A stretch of DNA of 64,000 nt from Rhodocollybia butyracea (GCA_015501585.1 JADNRY010000007.1:558001-622000), one strand, 5' to 3'. Shown: positions 21,876 through 34,521, counted from the stretch's first letter. The notes: generated by a model not told the origin, from the sequence alone. A program made the numbers and translations.

Positions 21876-22974
21876 TCAACAACACCTCGCCCGGGAATCC
21901 AGCCTTTCATCTTCAGTTTCACGGTTCCCTTTCTCGGCCTCCCACTCAAGCTCCCAAAACTAAGTCGGCTTGAGCTATTCACTCTGCGTAAAGCTCTGTC
22001 ACCATAACTGACACCACTACCAGCCTTCTCGGGATCTAGTATACCGGATTCTATAGAAAGTAAGATGGACCGAGCGGCTAACAAGAATGGCGCTTCAACG
22101 TTATCCCCTGTTAATGAAGAAGCTTCAAGAAAATGGACATCTAGAAATCTGTGATTAGGTATGTTCGTTTTGTCATTATGTAACGCACCATTCTCAGCAG
22201 CCCATCTACTAGCCTCTGTCCATTCCACCTCTCGTTCGTCTTCGCGGTCGGCCTTGTTTCCGACAAGAACCACAACTAGATTAGGACTCGCTAGAGCTCG
22301 TGCATCGGCCAGCCACCGGGATAGCTTGGAAAATGATTCCCGGCTTGATGGGAAGAAAAGAAGATAAGGCTCAGAATAACGCAAGCACTGAAGAATGACG
22401 GACTTTGTAATGTCATAGACGAGTATTGCTCCAGCTGCTCCTCTATAATAGCTTCGTGTGACGGAGCTAATGAATGCGTCAGCCATGACTTTCGGGAAAA
22501 AGCGCAATAGAACCGCACCGGAATCGTTCTTGTCCAGCAGTGTCCCAAAGCTAGAGGATTGCGAAAGAAGTCAGCTATTGTTTGTAAGATTTGAAGGGTA
22601 CTCACTTGAAGTTTAATCCGTTTCTCTCCGAGCTTTATCGTCCGACTAGAGAACTCTACTCCGATAGTGTGTTGTGAATGATCTTTGACTGGAGACGTCG
22701 AGTTAATTGCTGTAGGGAAAGTATGATGACTGGACACAGACAAGAGTTGTGGGTGAACTGATGCAAAAGACAGGACTTTCCCGTTCCTGCTTCGCCTTAA
22801 GATAAAAGTCAGTGGTTGTAAAGCCGCCGCTCAAGAACAAGCCAACCAATGATAATGTATTTCATGAGAAAATCTGCAGTGAATTATGGTTTCAACTTGA
22901 TTGTTTTACATTGCGAGACGCATACCATAGGTTTCCAATAGCTCTGTAGCATCTTCCCAGTCGTTCACAGCCAT
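21876..22974 (-). CDS. Rab4-type small GTPase
   Basis: The start at 22974 gives [16 protein letters not shown], and the next exon begins [23 protein letters not shown] (P-loop). [12 protein letters not shown] (switch I), [32 protein letters not shown] (switch II), [10 protein letters not shown] (NKxD) and [14 protein letters not shown] follow. The GESG-like YGDRALRR segment and the [23 protein letters not shown] pattern point to the Rab4/Rab14/Rab2 branch, which handles recycling from endosomes. The straightforward frame runs on to [17 protein letters not shown] without a prenylation motif. A shift by a short intron (for example GTGAAT...TTGAG of 38 nt after ALRR, or a 35-nt GTGGGA...GAAG) gives a C-terminus RLDSRARCC and a stop at 21876-21878, the expected geranylgeranylated CC end. 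I adopt the latter. It is soluble but membrane-anchored by prenylation. Confidence 0.9.
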
Positions 22975-23046
22975 GATGATAGTGGTTAGAGAAACAAGTG
23001 TGACGTCGTTTCCATCAAGTCACGCCGCTGCTACACTAATGACTAT

Positions 23047-24541
23047 CTACCACCCTTTCCATGGCACCCAAATATCAACTACTTCCTTGCCTTGCTTAAC
23101 ATCAGAATCCACAACGTAAAACCAGGGATAAGCAGCGGCAATGAGGCATGCGTGCTGGCCAATAATGTCCACTTTATCACCAACTTTCAACTCTTCATTT
23201 CCTGCGGGCGTTGTCCTAGTCAATGTACCGTGTTCTTGCGATATTCTACCCAGTTTCCAATCTGTACCAATAACCTCTCCAAAGGTTTGAGATGGCCCAG
23301 TGTCTTTGCTGAAAGCAAGAGCGCCGCCATCGACAAGTGCTTCATCTGTCCCTTTAGCTCCTCTGCTGGGATAATACGACGCAACAGTTACTCGGACGCG
23401 CTGAGCAACTTTGGAACGATCTATCAGGTTTGTGGATAACTGCTGAAGGTCCAGCATAGGATAATTGCCTTTCATTGAAAAGTAAGTTGAACCGCTGCCC
23501 CAAAATAAAAACAAGACGAACCAGCATGCAGCTCCAATGAACCATGCAGCGAAGATGTCAACTTTTCTCTTGCTTCAGCACTAGCTGCGTGTGCGGTTGG
23601 TGTGGAGCCTACTGACAACACGAACATTTGACTAGTTGTTTCTACGCCCATCGAGCTCGCTATTTTTATTGCCGACTCGGCCCCCTGGTTGACGCATTGA
23701 ACTTCAGATGACAGGAAAGACGATGCTTGGTCGAGTGAAGTTGAGGCATATGAGTTTCCGGCATGCGCGTAAAACCCGTAAATCGAGATGGCAGGAGACG
23801 TTAGTAAAGCTTTGATCAGGGTTTCAAATGTTGAAGCGCCAACCGACACTCCAGCTCGTCTGGGTAGAGCCATTTAGTCGTTATTTTACCTTTCAAAAGT
23901 GACTTACTTCTGGCCACCATCCATCTTCACAAACACTGACCATTTCCGAGGCTTCTCTCGTTTACTTTCGCATTCTTCCAAGAATTTGATTTGATCTGGA
24001 TGGTCGATAAGTACGCGAATTGTTCCACCTTCTTCTGCAACAAGGTCCCAGAGACTTGACAAGTCTGCGACTTTGTTTGGCGCAATAGGCAGACCGTAGA
24101 GAAGCTACAAGTATGTTGTTCAGATGAGTTTCTTACGTGCGGATAAAGGTCAACTGACATCTTTCACAGTGCCGTCTGTGAATAGCCCTTCGCGAAAAAC
24201 TTCCCAGGCCTCCATTAGTGTAGAAACTACAACGGCACTCGTTCTGTCTGCGCTTGAAATCATCTGAAGACGCGTTCCATCCGCCGTCTAGTGAGATCTG
24301 AGTGCGCGAAGTGAAAGTTTTTGATTATTCATACCTTGTGCGTCTTGAGATGCGCTCTAAATCCAGTGCCCCACTCTTTTGCTTTCGCGTGCATGGCTGC
24401 ACAGTTATCTGCAAATATCTTACGATCGATAATCATCGCGGGGGTCCTGAGACTGTCAAGACTTTGACCGATAAACTCTTGAACAAGAGCATCCTTTGAA
24501 GGACGAGTTGTAAAGTCATATGGAGTTTGTGTTTGCTGCAT
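23047..24541 (-). CDS. DSD1: D-serine dehydratase (PLP, zinc-dependent)
   Basis: The start at 24541 gives MQQTQTPYDFTTRPSKDALV, then LRTPAMIIDRKIFADNCAAM and FRAHLKTHKT, where the Lys of LKTHK is the PLP lysine of this alanine-racemase-fold family. SSLWDLVAEEGGTIRVLIDHP, WSVFVKMDGGQKRAGV, IYGFYAHAGNSYAS and LSVGSTPTAHA follow. The C-terminal zinc site is GQHACLIAAAYPWFYVVDSD, with the His and Cys that distinguish eukaryotic D-serine dehydratase from D-threonine aldolase. It converts D-serine to pyruvate and ammonia through 2-aminoacrylate. It ends VVDIWVPWKGW. It lies about 120 bp downstream of the RidA gene on the same strand, which fits removal of the reactive intermediate it makes. An upstream in-frame ATG at 24562 is a less likely start. 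Confidence 0.9.
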
Positions 24542-24660
24542 GAAGTCGGGAACAAGAAGCAAAGAAATAGGTCATGAGTCGTTTCACCCGGTATTTTAAT
24601 TTTATTTCGCATAGTTTGTTCTTCCATTTTTACACTTTCACGATGCGTAGCCACAAAGCA

Positions 24661-25148
24661 TCAGCAAGCTGCAATGGCTTCAATCTCAACATCGACATCA
24701 TTTGGTAGTTTTCCCGCTTGAATACACGTTCTGGCGGGTTTGGGATTGGGAAGTGTCTCCAGAAGAAAACTTGAGTTCTATAAACACAGCGGGTAAGAAA
24801 ATCGCAACTACCTTTTCATATATCTCGTTCATCGCTGTGAAGTTGTCCATGTTTTTCAGATATACGTTCACCTTGACCACCTTTTCCCAAGATGAGCCAG
24901 CAGCTGTAAGAACGTTTTCGAGATTCTTCAGGCATTGGGCAGTGTGCTCCTGGATACCCCCTTCGACAAGTTTTCCGTTCTTATCCACTGGGGTCTGACC
25001 ACTAAGGAAGATCAAGCCTGGGACCTTCGTGGCATGAGCTGTAGTATGAGTTTAGAGATATATGTGTATTCAAAACATGTATATTCCACTCACAAAGGAT
25101 ACGAGTGAACTGAGAGTTCTCGTCCGAGTTGATGCGTTCGACTGACAT
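24661..25148 (-). CDS. RidA/YjgF-family imine deaminase
   Basis: The start at 25148 gives MSVERINSDENSQFTRIL, then after an intron SHATKVPGLIFLSGQTPVD, matching the conserved entry to the RidA trimer active site. It continues VEGGIQEHTAQCLKNLENVL, SSWEKVVKVNVYLKNMDNF and NEIYEK. The final exon gives NPKPARTCIQAGKLPNDVDVEIEAIAAC, with the conserved Arg of PARTC that binds substrate carboxylate and the terminal Glu of VEIEAIA. Two short introns interrupt it. RidA enzymes hydrolyse enamine/imine products of PLP dehydratases to ketoacids and ammonia. Its position immediately upstream of D-serine dehydratase and divergent from a permease (255 bp apart) suggests a small catabolic group. Confidence 0.93.
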
Positions 25149-25403
25149 GGAGAAAGTGTAAGCCGGGCTCTTGGGGTTTTATCGATGAATAAGAGTTCGA
25201 TAACCCGGAAGGAGCCGCGGAACCATCTGCGTGGGAAATCAATTCGGATTCAATGCTCCGCTTCGGCTTTCGGATGTACATAAGTTATTGAAAGTACCCC
25301 GCTGCCTCAAAGGAGAAACGGAGACCACGGGACTCTATCCAGTCTACAAACCAAATGATTCTTAAAGCATCACGAGGTGGAGGACTTCCAACTGGCTTCC
25401 ATC

Positions 25404-27718
25404 ATGGAGAAGAATGAGACAGTCCCGACCAGCTATAGTGCCCCTGTAGACTTGGAAGCCTTACCAACATTACTCTCATCCAACACTCGGAAAGAAGAGG
25501 ATAATGAACGCTATAGCACAGGAACGTTCAACCCTGCAATTGAACGCAGCTTACTCCGCAAATGTGATTGGTTCATTCTCCCTCCTCTGACATTTATGTA
25601 CCTCTGCAACGCGTTGGATAAGGGAAATGTTGCTAATGCAAAGACTGGTAAATCATCTCGTTTGAATTAGCTCATGCAGATACTCATGTATTCACAGATG
25701 GATGGGATACGGTGAGCGAGCTGATATCTTCGCCAGGGACATCATGTAACGAGTTTTTAGGACATTGGTCTTACTGGAGATCAGGTCAGTCTTCTTAATT
25801 CAATCCTCCTCGACTAGCCCCTCAATGTTGTGGAAAGTATTTCCGCCTCGTTATGGTTTTCTATGTAAGGTCCGCTTTTTCTCGTCGTAATTTTGTTACA
25901 AACGAGCAATTTAGGTCCCATTTTGTTTGTAAGTTGACCTTCCTCGCTTGGGAGTCTTAATTTAACGACCTCAACGCGAAGGTTTGGTACCCCAATATCT
26001 ATAGCCGTGAAAAAACTTTCAGCTGCTCGCGTCCTTCCGTTAATGATGATAGGCTTCGTGAGTTTCCTGCTACATATGACATTCTCACTCTCACTCTCAC
26101 CGTTATCTGTGGTAGGGTGCTATGTCAGTAAACCAAATAAAGCTCATCTCAAAGCCTCAACTTGATACTACACAGGTCCTTGTTCACGAGTATTGCCAAG
26201 AATTTTTCGCGTCAGTATGCGCCCGTTCTCATTACGAAAAAGCTAAATATAAACATGTTTCATAGAGGTATTCGCCATCCGATGGTTTTTGGGCATATTT
26301 GAATCTGCCATGTTGCCGGGGGTCGTGCGTAACGTCTAAGGTTCGCTTTCTTCCATGGTTAAAAGTTTGCACAGGTGTACTACTTGTCTACGTTTTATAA
26401 ACGTGGAGAGCTTGCTTCTCGTGTGGGGTTGTTTTACGCTGCTGCCTCGATTGCAGGCGCCTTCTCTGGCCTCATCGCCTTTGGAGTTTTCCATATAAAC
26501 AATCCAAAGCATCGCTCATGGCAATACCTATTCTGGGTTGAAGGTGACTCTTTTAAACGCGCACCGAGGTTGATTAACGTTGATTTACTAACTCGAATAC
26601 AAACTAATCAGGATCTGGAACCATCGCTTTTGCCCTTTTTGCCTTTTTCTGGCTACCTCGCTCCAGCGATACCTGGTGGATCCTAACAGAGGAAGAGAAA
26701 TCCCTGGCTCGACGTAGAATTCTGGAAGACTCTTCAGTCGAGATCGATGAAAAGTTCAGTTTCCGAGACGCCTTCAAACCTTTCAAGAATCCACTGTATT
26801 GGGTGTGGGCCCTGATCTCAGTATCTTTGGGTTAGTGTTCAATGCTTTCAGTATCTGTGGAGACATCTAATCTTGTCAAGGCGTACCCCTTGCATCTGTC
26901 AATAATTTCTTGCCCCAGATCGTTGCAAGCCTGGGACTCTCTACTATAAAAACCAATCTTTACACAGTGGCCCCCAACGTTGTAGGCAAGTGGATAATAT
27001 CTCAACTTTTACCTGTCTGAATATCGCTCCTTGCAGGCACAGCGGTGTTGTTGGTTTTAACATTCTCGTCCGACTATTTCCGGGAGAGGTCTATACATAT
27101 AGCTATTCCTCTCGCGGTTACTCTCATCGGATTTGTCCTCCTAGGATGTATAGATCCTATTGCTCACCGCGCTGTCGCGTATTTCGCCTGCTTTCTGTTG
27201 ACTGCTGGGGCATCGGCGCCGTCGGTATTAGTGGCAACCTGGTACAACAATAATACGCCTCAAGAGTCGAAGAGAGCGGTGGTAACAGCAGTCATGAGTA
27301 ATTATTCCGATGCGTGCATGTCGGGTACTAGCTAATGTAGTTCCTTCCATAGTTGCATTGGCTAATGCATCCGGCCTCATCTCTACAAATGTTTTCATAG
27401 CGAAGGACGCTCCCAAATACGTCCCTGCTTTAGCAACTTCTGGTGAGTTTAGCAGCGTCCACAATTGTCGGCCTGTGTTTACGCTGTCCTTTAGCTGCGT
27501 TCGGTGGGCTTTGCTTGATCCTAGTGATATGGTACGTTCTTTTGAACATTTCTACTTCTGCTAACCTCAAAGCGTTACACTGCAGCACCGGAACTTGGAT
27601 GAGATGGGAGAATAGAAAACGCAACCAGATTCAAGGAATCACCCTCACTGCTCGTGATATTCCTACGGAGACTTTGGGTGAAGGGCCTTCAAATCCTGAA
27701 TTCCGTTACATGTATTAA
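25404..27718 (+). CDS. MFS permease, anion:cation symporter (Dal5/Tna1-like) family
   Basis: I take the ATG at 25404 (MEKNETVPTSYSAPVDLEAL). A cytosolic N-terminus is followed by CDWFILPPLTFMYLCNALDKGNVANA, the first helix and the 'LD+xN' motif of fungal allantoate/nicotinate-type MFS carriers. Helices in later exons include FGTPISIAVKKLSAARVLPLMMIGFG, the RWFLGIFESAMLPGVVYYLS motif, YKRGELASRVGLFYAAASIAGAFSGL and SWQYLFWVEG. A cytosolic loop LTEEEKSLARRRILED follows, then a second half with VALANASGLISTNVF. The tail is MRWENRKRNQIQG, typical of the family. The gene is extremely intron-rich in its 5' half. Members import small carboxylates, vitamins, ureides or dipeptides; the substrate here is unknown. 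Divergence from RidA and D-serine dehydratase makes an amino-acid-related substrate worth testing. Confidence 0.88.
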
Positions 27719-28158
27719 AGATACGAGCCTGTTTAAGAATGCAATAGTTTGTTGTTTGGCTTGAGGTTAAAAAAGTGGCCGTCTACAAATATAGTAACTA
27801 GTACTAGTCTACTGGGTACATACATACAACACAACTATACACGCGCCACCGTGGCAGTCCTACCTAGGCAAGTGCCCAGACACGACCTACGTGGCGCCGC
27901 GCGCGATATCTGGCTCCTAGACGGCCCCGCTCTACCGAGTTCACCAATTCTATAAGAACCGCCCATCGGTCGTTCAACAGTTCCTGCTAATTGATCTATG
28001 ACGGTTTGCCTATGTAACACCCCTGTCGCAACGGTGGCGATGCTATTTATGTCTCAAATGTTTTAAAGATCAATCTGATAATTATTTAAAGTCTCTTTCC
28101 TTCCCTTTCTTCCTTGAACCACACCCAGACCAGCGCTCAGGTTTAAGCATAACGCAGG
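27719..28158. other. Intergenic gap, phospholipase D promoter
   Basis: This region contains a locally GC-rich stretch (about 27840-27930) and a pyrimidine-rich tract (about 28090-28120) shortly before the phospholipase D start, likely its core promoter. No exon is seen. Confidence 0.5.
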
Positions 28159-31100
28159 ATGTCATTATTTGACAAAGTTCTCCACAAAGCCGAAGAAGGT
28201 AGAGTCTTTCGTCTATATTACTACCTAGCTCAGGATCTTATGCTCTCGCAAAAAGGCTTGAAGCGCGCTGAGGATCAGGTAGCTGGCTTCTTAAACCCCG
28301 ACCACCGCCATGATTCTGCTGCAGAAAAAGCCGAAGATCAGGTTCGAGCTGAGATCAATGCAAGCCATCGATTCGATAGTTTTGCACAAGAAAGGACAAA
28401 CAATGTTGTCAAGTGGCACGTTGACGGCCACGACTATATGTGGGCTGTATCCGAGATGCTTGACAATGCCAAACAGTGCATCTTTATATTAGACTGGTGG
28501 CTCACCCCCGAGCTATACCTCCGCAGGCCCCCAGCCAAACACCCAGAATGGAGGCTGGACAAGGTGCTAAAACGTAAAGCGGAACAAGGAGTCAAAATCT
28601 ATGTTGTGGTGTACAAAGAGGTTACCGCTACGATGAGCATGGGCTCAAAACACACCAAGGTACCTATCAGATACTGTGCTTGCTCTTGGTCGCTTTACTA
28701 ACACTTAACATAGGCTGCACTCGAACATCTCAACCCACCTGGCACCCACCAAATTCAATGCATGAGACACCCTGATCATATCGGTGCTAAAGACACCGTT
28801 GAGTTTTGGAGTCATCACGAAAAGGTCGTTGTAGTTGACAATCATTACGCCTGCATCGGCGGTCTGGATTTATGTTTCGGAAGGTACTAGCCTCGGTATT
28901 TTGTCTGTCCGATATCTTACTTTTTTGTAGATGGGATACCCACTCTCATCCGCTTTCAGGCAAGTTGACTCTTTTCGATTTGTAGCTTTGTAGCTAAACT
29001 GACCAATCTGTCCATCCAGACGTTCACCCCACGCACTGGTACAAAACTCTTTTCCCAGGCCAGGATTATAATAACGCACGAATCATGGATTTTCAAACCG
29101 TTGACAACTATGCTAGTAACCAGCTCAATATTCTGGAGAGTGCAAGGATGCCTTGGCATGATGTTAGTCTCAGCAATGATTGCCTCCCGTGAAATTTCAT
29201 TTATCGAACGGCCATAGAACCATATGACCCTGTCGGGTCCCGTCGTGCTCGACATTGTACAGCATTTTGTCGAGCGATGGAATGAAATCAAGAAGAGAAA
29301 ATATCGTCAAGACTCGTTAGTGGTATTTTTCTTTCTTCAGATCGAGAGCTCAATCGATTCACTGACAGTGCGTTCGATTGGCTCGCATTTCCTCACAATG
29401 TCCAATCCGCGCCTAACGAACCCATTGCCCGTCATCCTCACCGAGAGGCATTCCATAAGATGGGAAGGGCGTACAAACAAAGGTGGCATGACTGGATGGG
29501 ACAAAGTAAGCGGTCCGTGGTGGTGGTCTTGGATGTTGACAGTGATGCCCTACAGGCCCCGAAGAAGAACCAGATGATTCTGAGGAGGGAACGTATTATC
29601 GTGCTCCAATGCCAGCGACAATGAAGGTCCAGGTTGTCCGTAGCGTGTGCGACTGGAGCCACGGTGTTCTTACCGAACATAGTGTCCAGAATGCTTGTGA
29701 GTATCTCTCTGATATGGTATCTGGCACTGGTAAATGAAGTCTGCTAATGTTTGTCCCGAAATAGACATCCAGTTAATCAACGAATCTCGCCATTACATTT
29801 ACATCGAGAATCAATTTTTGTAAGCCCTCATGCAAATTTATGATTTTGGTAACCAGCTAATCTAACATTTACAAAGCATTTCTGCGACGCACAAAGGCGA
29901 TGTCGTCACGAATCAGATCGCAGGTGCTCTCGCTCAGAGGATTATCAGGGCCGCAAGAGATGGACAAAATTTCAAGGTGTGTTGTCGACGGGTAATCATA
30001 AACGAATACGAACCAAATGACCTTCATCTAGGTTGTCGTTGTTATACCTGAGGTCCCCGCGTTTTCGGGGAACATTAAAGATGAATCATCGCTCAAGACG
30101 ATTATGGCTGCCCAGTATCGCACGATCAACCGTGGCGGGCATAGCATCTACGAAGTCGTAAGGAAAGCGGGTTACGAGCCAATGGAATACATCAGATTCT
30201 ATCATTTGAGGGCGTACGATAGAATTAACGCACCCCAACGTGAGTGGAAGATTTATGCAAACGTTGCGTAGTTTTGCTCACATTCCGTACAGCATCCTAC
30301 CTCGAACGCATCCAAGAACAGTCTGGAACTTCCTTTCACCAAGCTCAAGTCGCTCTTGCTCGCCAATGGCTTGGCGACAGTGGCCCAGCAAAGGTGACGA
30401 TCAAGAGCCCCGAAGTCTCTAAGGAAGGTGTTGTTATCACCGAGAAAACACCCGTCAAAGAAGAAGCTATTGATGTTCCAGCCACTGAAGAAGAGGCGCG
30501 GGAGATCATCGCGAAATATGAACGTGCTGCGGAGGCAGTAAGAGGAGACGAGAAAGTAGCAGATAATGTTGTGCAGCACATGCTGGAAGACAAGACAGAC
30601 TTGCTACAAGAGAAGTGGTTAGGAAGTGAGCAGGAGGAGTTGGATGCGTGAGTTACTAAATCTGACATGAATTTGAAGTTGACCAAATCCTATTCATACA
30701 GATATGTATCGGAGTTGGTGTACATCCATTCAAAGGTGATGATTGTAGATGACAAGAGAGTCATTGTGAGTGCATCCATTACTTCGTGTTGTCTTCAGCT
30801 CAATCCTATGTAGATGGGTTCTGCAAACTTGAATGATAGGAGTCAAAAGGTAACGTTTACGTGATCTCTCATTTTCTTCTCATACCAAAGTTCATACCAC
30901 AGGGAGATGGAGACTCTGAAATCGCCCTCGTTGTTGAAGACACGGACCTTGTGCCTTCTATGATGGACGGAAAACCTTACATGGCCGCCAGGTTTGCGAC
31001 GTCCTTGAGGAGACAATTGTATAAAGGTATGTGACTTCCATGGCTGTCACAATGATAAGAGCTGAAATCTCCACTTACCCAGAGCATCTCGGTCTCATCC

Positions 31101-31632
31101 CCCCTCAAGATGCCGATATGGATGACGACCATCCAACGGCGTACATGCGACCCGCTCCATACCCCAACCCCGACCGATTGGAATCATCAGAAGACCAAAT
31201 GGTCGCGGACCCACTTTCAAAACAAACCGTTGACTTGTGGACTGACACTGCCCGTAAGAACAGAGACATCTTCACAGAAGTGTTCAGGCCTATTCCCACC
31301 AATTTGGTTAGGGATTGGAATGCTTATGACGTGAGTGTCATCTAATTTGCAAGTACTGGTTCTGAACGCTTGATTTTTTTTCGTAGCGATACGTGCCCAA
31401 AAACAAAACAGGGCATGTCGTACCTGAGATTCCTCTTTCTCGAGTCAAAGATAGGCTTTCAAAGGTCAAGGGTGCGTTGGTGGAGGCGCCAATTGTAAGT
31501 TCTTTGCATCTACCCCTATTCATGAGTACTGACGATGCTTTGATCTCGTAGGACTTCCTTATTGACGACAAAGGGTTTGTCGAAGGGATTGATTGGGTCG
31601 GACTGAACCCCACCTTGCCGATTTACCTCTAA
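28159..31632 (+). CDS. Phospholipase D (two HKD motifs)
   Basis: The start at 28159 gives [21 protein letters not shown]. The N-terminal region carries two copies of an (A)EDQVxxxxxxxHRxDS module, then [20 protein letters not shown] and [20 protein letters not shown] motif 1 is [31 protein letters not shown] and the [15 protein letters not shown] segment follow. HKD motif 2, near 30715-30840, is [26 protein letters not shown], with the downstream [10 protein letters not shown]. It hydrolyses phosphatidylcholine to phosphatidic acid and choline. Neither PX nor PH nor C2 domain is obvious at the N-terminus, unlike yeast Spo14, so membrane targeting must be by other means. A charged Lys/Glu insertion (30380-30640: [21 protein letters not shown]) separates the two catalytic halves. 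There are about eleven introns, and the final exon ends [12 protein letters not shown]. Confidence 0.93.
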
Positions 31633-32111
31633 AGCTCGTTATGCTGATATTTAGTGAGTAGACTCTAAAGTTGTAGAATCTAAAGTTGTAGTTGTACATC
31701 TTAACCATATAAATCATACTACTGTAATTTATTTGCTCAAATGTCATGATCTGTTTGAAGCTAAAGAAAATAATAGTTGACCAAACTACGTACGCTAAAT
31801 TTACAACGTTCTTCAATTTTTATGCATCAGAAAGGAGTGGAAGTCAAAGTGGGAAAACTTGACAAAGTTATAGGAATCCAAGAAGGAAGTGAGAGAATAA
31901 TCGATCGATAGAAATGATGAAATCAAATAAACGAAATCCAACTACATAAAAGAAAACGTTGGAGCCGCAAGTACTGGGGTGCTGTGGATGGTATTACAGT
32001 GTGAAAGGGCTACTGTTGGAATAGATGAGTAAGAATAAGATACTTTGGAATGCAAAGTTATGCTGCGGATTGAAACGAGTGTCAAGATGAGAAAGACTCA
32101 AGAACGCGGTG
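31633..32111. other. Intergenic gap between convergent genes
   Basis: AT-rich 3' flanks. A short direct repeat (TCTAAAGTTGTAG twice, near 31665-31692) is the only visible structure. No exon is recognised. Confidence 0.5.
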
Positions 32112-34521
32112 CTATGGAACGAGTTGTCCATCAAGATATCCCATAGTCCGCTGCTGCCCAGGAAATATACTCTGAAAATTCTCCACGGCATCCGAGACAT
32201 CATCATCACTATTATTAAGCTCAACTTCGTCCTGCCGTGACTCCGCCTCGGTGAACTCCTTGCCTTCAAGCAACGCTAGCGCAGTCTCCAAAAACCACGT
32301 ATTTTGTTTGATGAAATGGACAACGATGGTGCCTCCGACTCTTTTGCCCTCGTAACGGGCGTTTCGACCTTCACGGTTTGCCCATGCGCGCGCGACTGAA
32401 TTTTCAGTTGAGCTGGTGGAGAGTGATGAAGAGGATGAAGTATCTTGTCGTACTAAACTCATTTCCGCGCCTTCAACCAGAGCTTCAATGCTCTGGAGGG
32501 TGGTGAGGTCGGGAACTGGGGGAGTATAACGAACGTGGAATGTTGAGACGCTGGAATATGCCCAAGCAGACGGCGTGCGGCCATACGGAGTGAGAAGTTC
32601 CTCTACATCAAAATGCTCAGAAGATGACGGTAGAAGAGAAGACGATGCTTCCGGATCCCGCGAGGGTGATGAGGGTGAAGTTGAAAAAAACACCAGGATT
32701 GAATATACGCCCCAGAGCAGATGACATGTGTTTCTGGATCCGGCGAACCTCCGAGGGAAAAAGGAAACCATGGCCATACCTGAAGCAAGAGTGTGAGTCT
32801 CAAGTTATCAAAGAAGATAGAAAACGTACACAGTTCCTGCCCTAGGATGGTCGTATATCCAACATCGTTCGCTGACCCAGCGGATTTTATCGGCTTGTGG
32901 ATGCATTTTCATCCATTTAGCAGTTTGCTTGTCCTCCGCACCCCATGCCAAGTCCTTGACTGATGGATCTCTCGCAACCCAGTCAACCAAACTCCAGCTC
33001 AGTGCATAGAGTTCACCGGCCATAAATCGATGTAATCGGTTTGTTACCAGGTAGCCCCAGTAGATGAGGGGATCTTGTTCCTGAAAGGTGGAGTACGTGG
33101 TCGGGATGTTGAATAGCTTGCGATACGAGTTATTGTGGCGCGGAATACCGGAACTATGACTAGTACTGGTTTCGGACCGACGGTGGATAGGACGGTGTGG
33201 AGATATAGGTGTATTCGTAGGGGGAGGCTTGGCATGCATTTCTAGGCGTAGCCTTGCCTCGAGCTCGGCGAGCATAACAAATGCGTCATCATCGACTTTT
33301 ACTACAAAGTCAGGCCGTACCCAGGGCTGTGGGAGGGGAGAAGAGAGATCTTGCCATGCGTAGGAGGGATCATGGGAAGCCAGAGGAAGAGGGAGTTTTG
33401 AAGCGTTGGAATATGAAAAAATAGGAGGAGGAACAGAGGATTTGACGTAAACCGGTGGTACCCACGCGTTGATAGAAGCCCAAGAGAAGTAAGTATGGGA
33501 TTTTCCGTCATTCATGTTTTCAGAGACGGGAAGTATTATGATGTCATTGTATTCTTGGGAGAAGTTAGCAGGCTGCGTAAGGAACGGAGGAAATACAAAC
33601 CTTCCATCTCGAGTTGGATCCGTCTCTCCCAGTCTTTGCGGGGCTGTCCGAGAATAAACCGGACAATTGTGCGTGAAGTCCCTGCGCCGTCATCGCCTAC
33701 TCCTGCGCCATCCCGGCTGCGAGGATGAGAGGCCCAAGTGGAACGCACGAGAGCGCGGCGTTCGAAAGAGGAGTCTGTTGAAAAAACACCAACAAACAAG
33801 CCTGCGGGGGGAAGGGTATCTAGTTCATCATGTGGAAATGGCGGAGTTGTCATTTCCATAGAATAATTGTGGTAAGGATCATGGTATAATGACGGATTAG
33901 CAGGGTCTGGCGGTGAATTCATATAGGGCATTGAGCAATATGCTCTCCAAGGCAAAGGCTCCTTGTCGGGATTAAGTATGTACATTAGGAAGAGGGTGAG
34001 GAAGATGGCGAATAAAGAGAGGATGATCAGGGATAGAACCTGTAGTAAGGAATTAGAACAAAAAATTTACGGAAATATATAGAAAAGCATACAATGGTAA
34101 TTGGCTGTCTGGGAAACAGTGGATGGCGAACAATTCGTTTGGCCCATCGTTTTGTGAAGCGCCAAGTACGCCCGTCTCTTCGTCTGCTCCTGCGTGAAAT
34201 ATGCCACCATGACCGTCGTTCCTGTCTCCACGGGTTTCGATTTCTTAGCAGCGCGGCAGGCTCGCTGTCGGTGTCGGAAGTTGTAGACACTAGTGGCTGA
34301 GAATTGACCAGAAATTGAGGCAAAGGAGAGCCTGAACGCGAAGGAACTGGCGTCGAAGTTGCGCTGGAATTAACGGAAGAATGGCCGGAAGGAACAGGAG
34401 GAATAAGAAAATGCGAGCGTCTTGACTGGAATCTGTTAACCATCGCCTCCGACTCTGACGACGAGCTGTCATACTCGTAGGAGACCCGGCCTCTGTCGGA
34501 AAGCTCAACGGAATGTGGCAT
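32112..34521 (-). CDS. Glycosyltransferase family 31-type Golgi enzyme
   Basis: The start at 34521 gives MPHSVELSDRGRVSYEYDSS, a Ser-rich and then strongly basic cytosolic tail (RRSRRRDGRTWRFTKRWAKR). One membrane helix follows, spanning an intron (ITIV then VLSLIILSLFAIFLTLFLMYI), so this is a type II protein. The lumenal catalytic region includes LFVGVFSTDSSFERRALVRSTW (family start), RFILGQPRKDWERRI, NDGKSHTYFSWA, VRPDFVVKVDDDAFVMLAEL with the DDD metal-binding motif, DPLIYWGYLVTNRLHRFMAGELYALS, WGAEDKQTAKWM and WIYDHPRAGT|YGHGFLFPSEV. GT31 enzymes transfer galactose or GlcNAc in beta linkages in the Golgi; the acceptor is unknown. A 45-nt intron after FNP restores the frame of the last exon, which ends MGYLDGQLVP. 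A Ser-rich insertion (SSSSSLSTSSTEN) lies near the C-terminus. Confidence 0.85.

Noticed and set aside
30253..30686. Two minus-strand frames opposite phospholipase D
   Set aside because: They lie fully within a coding exon on the plus strand and lack family features.
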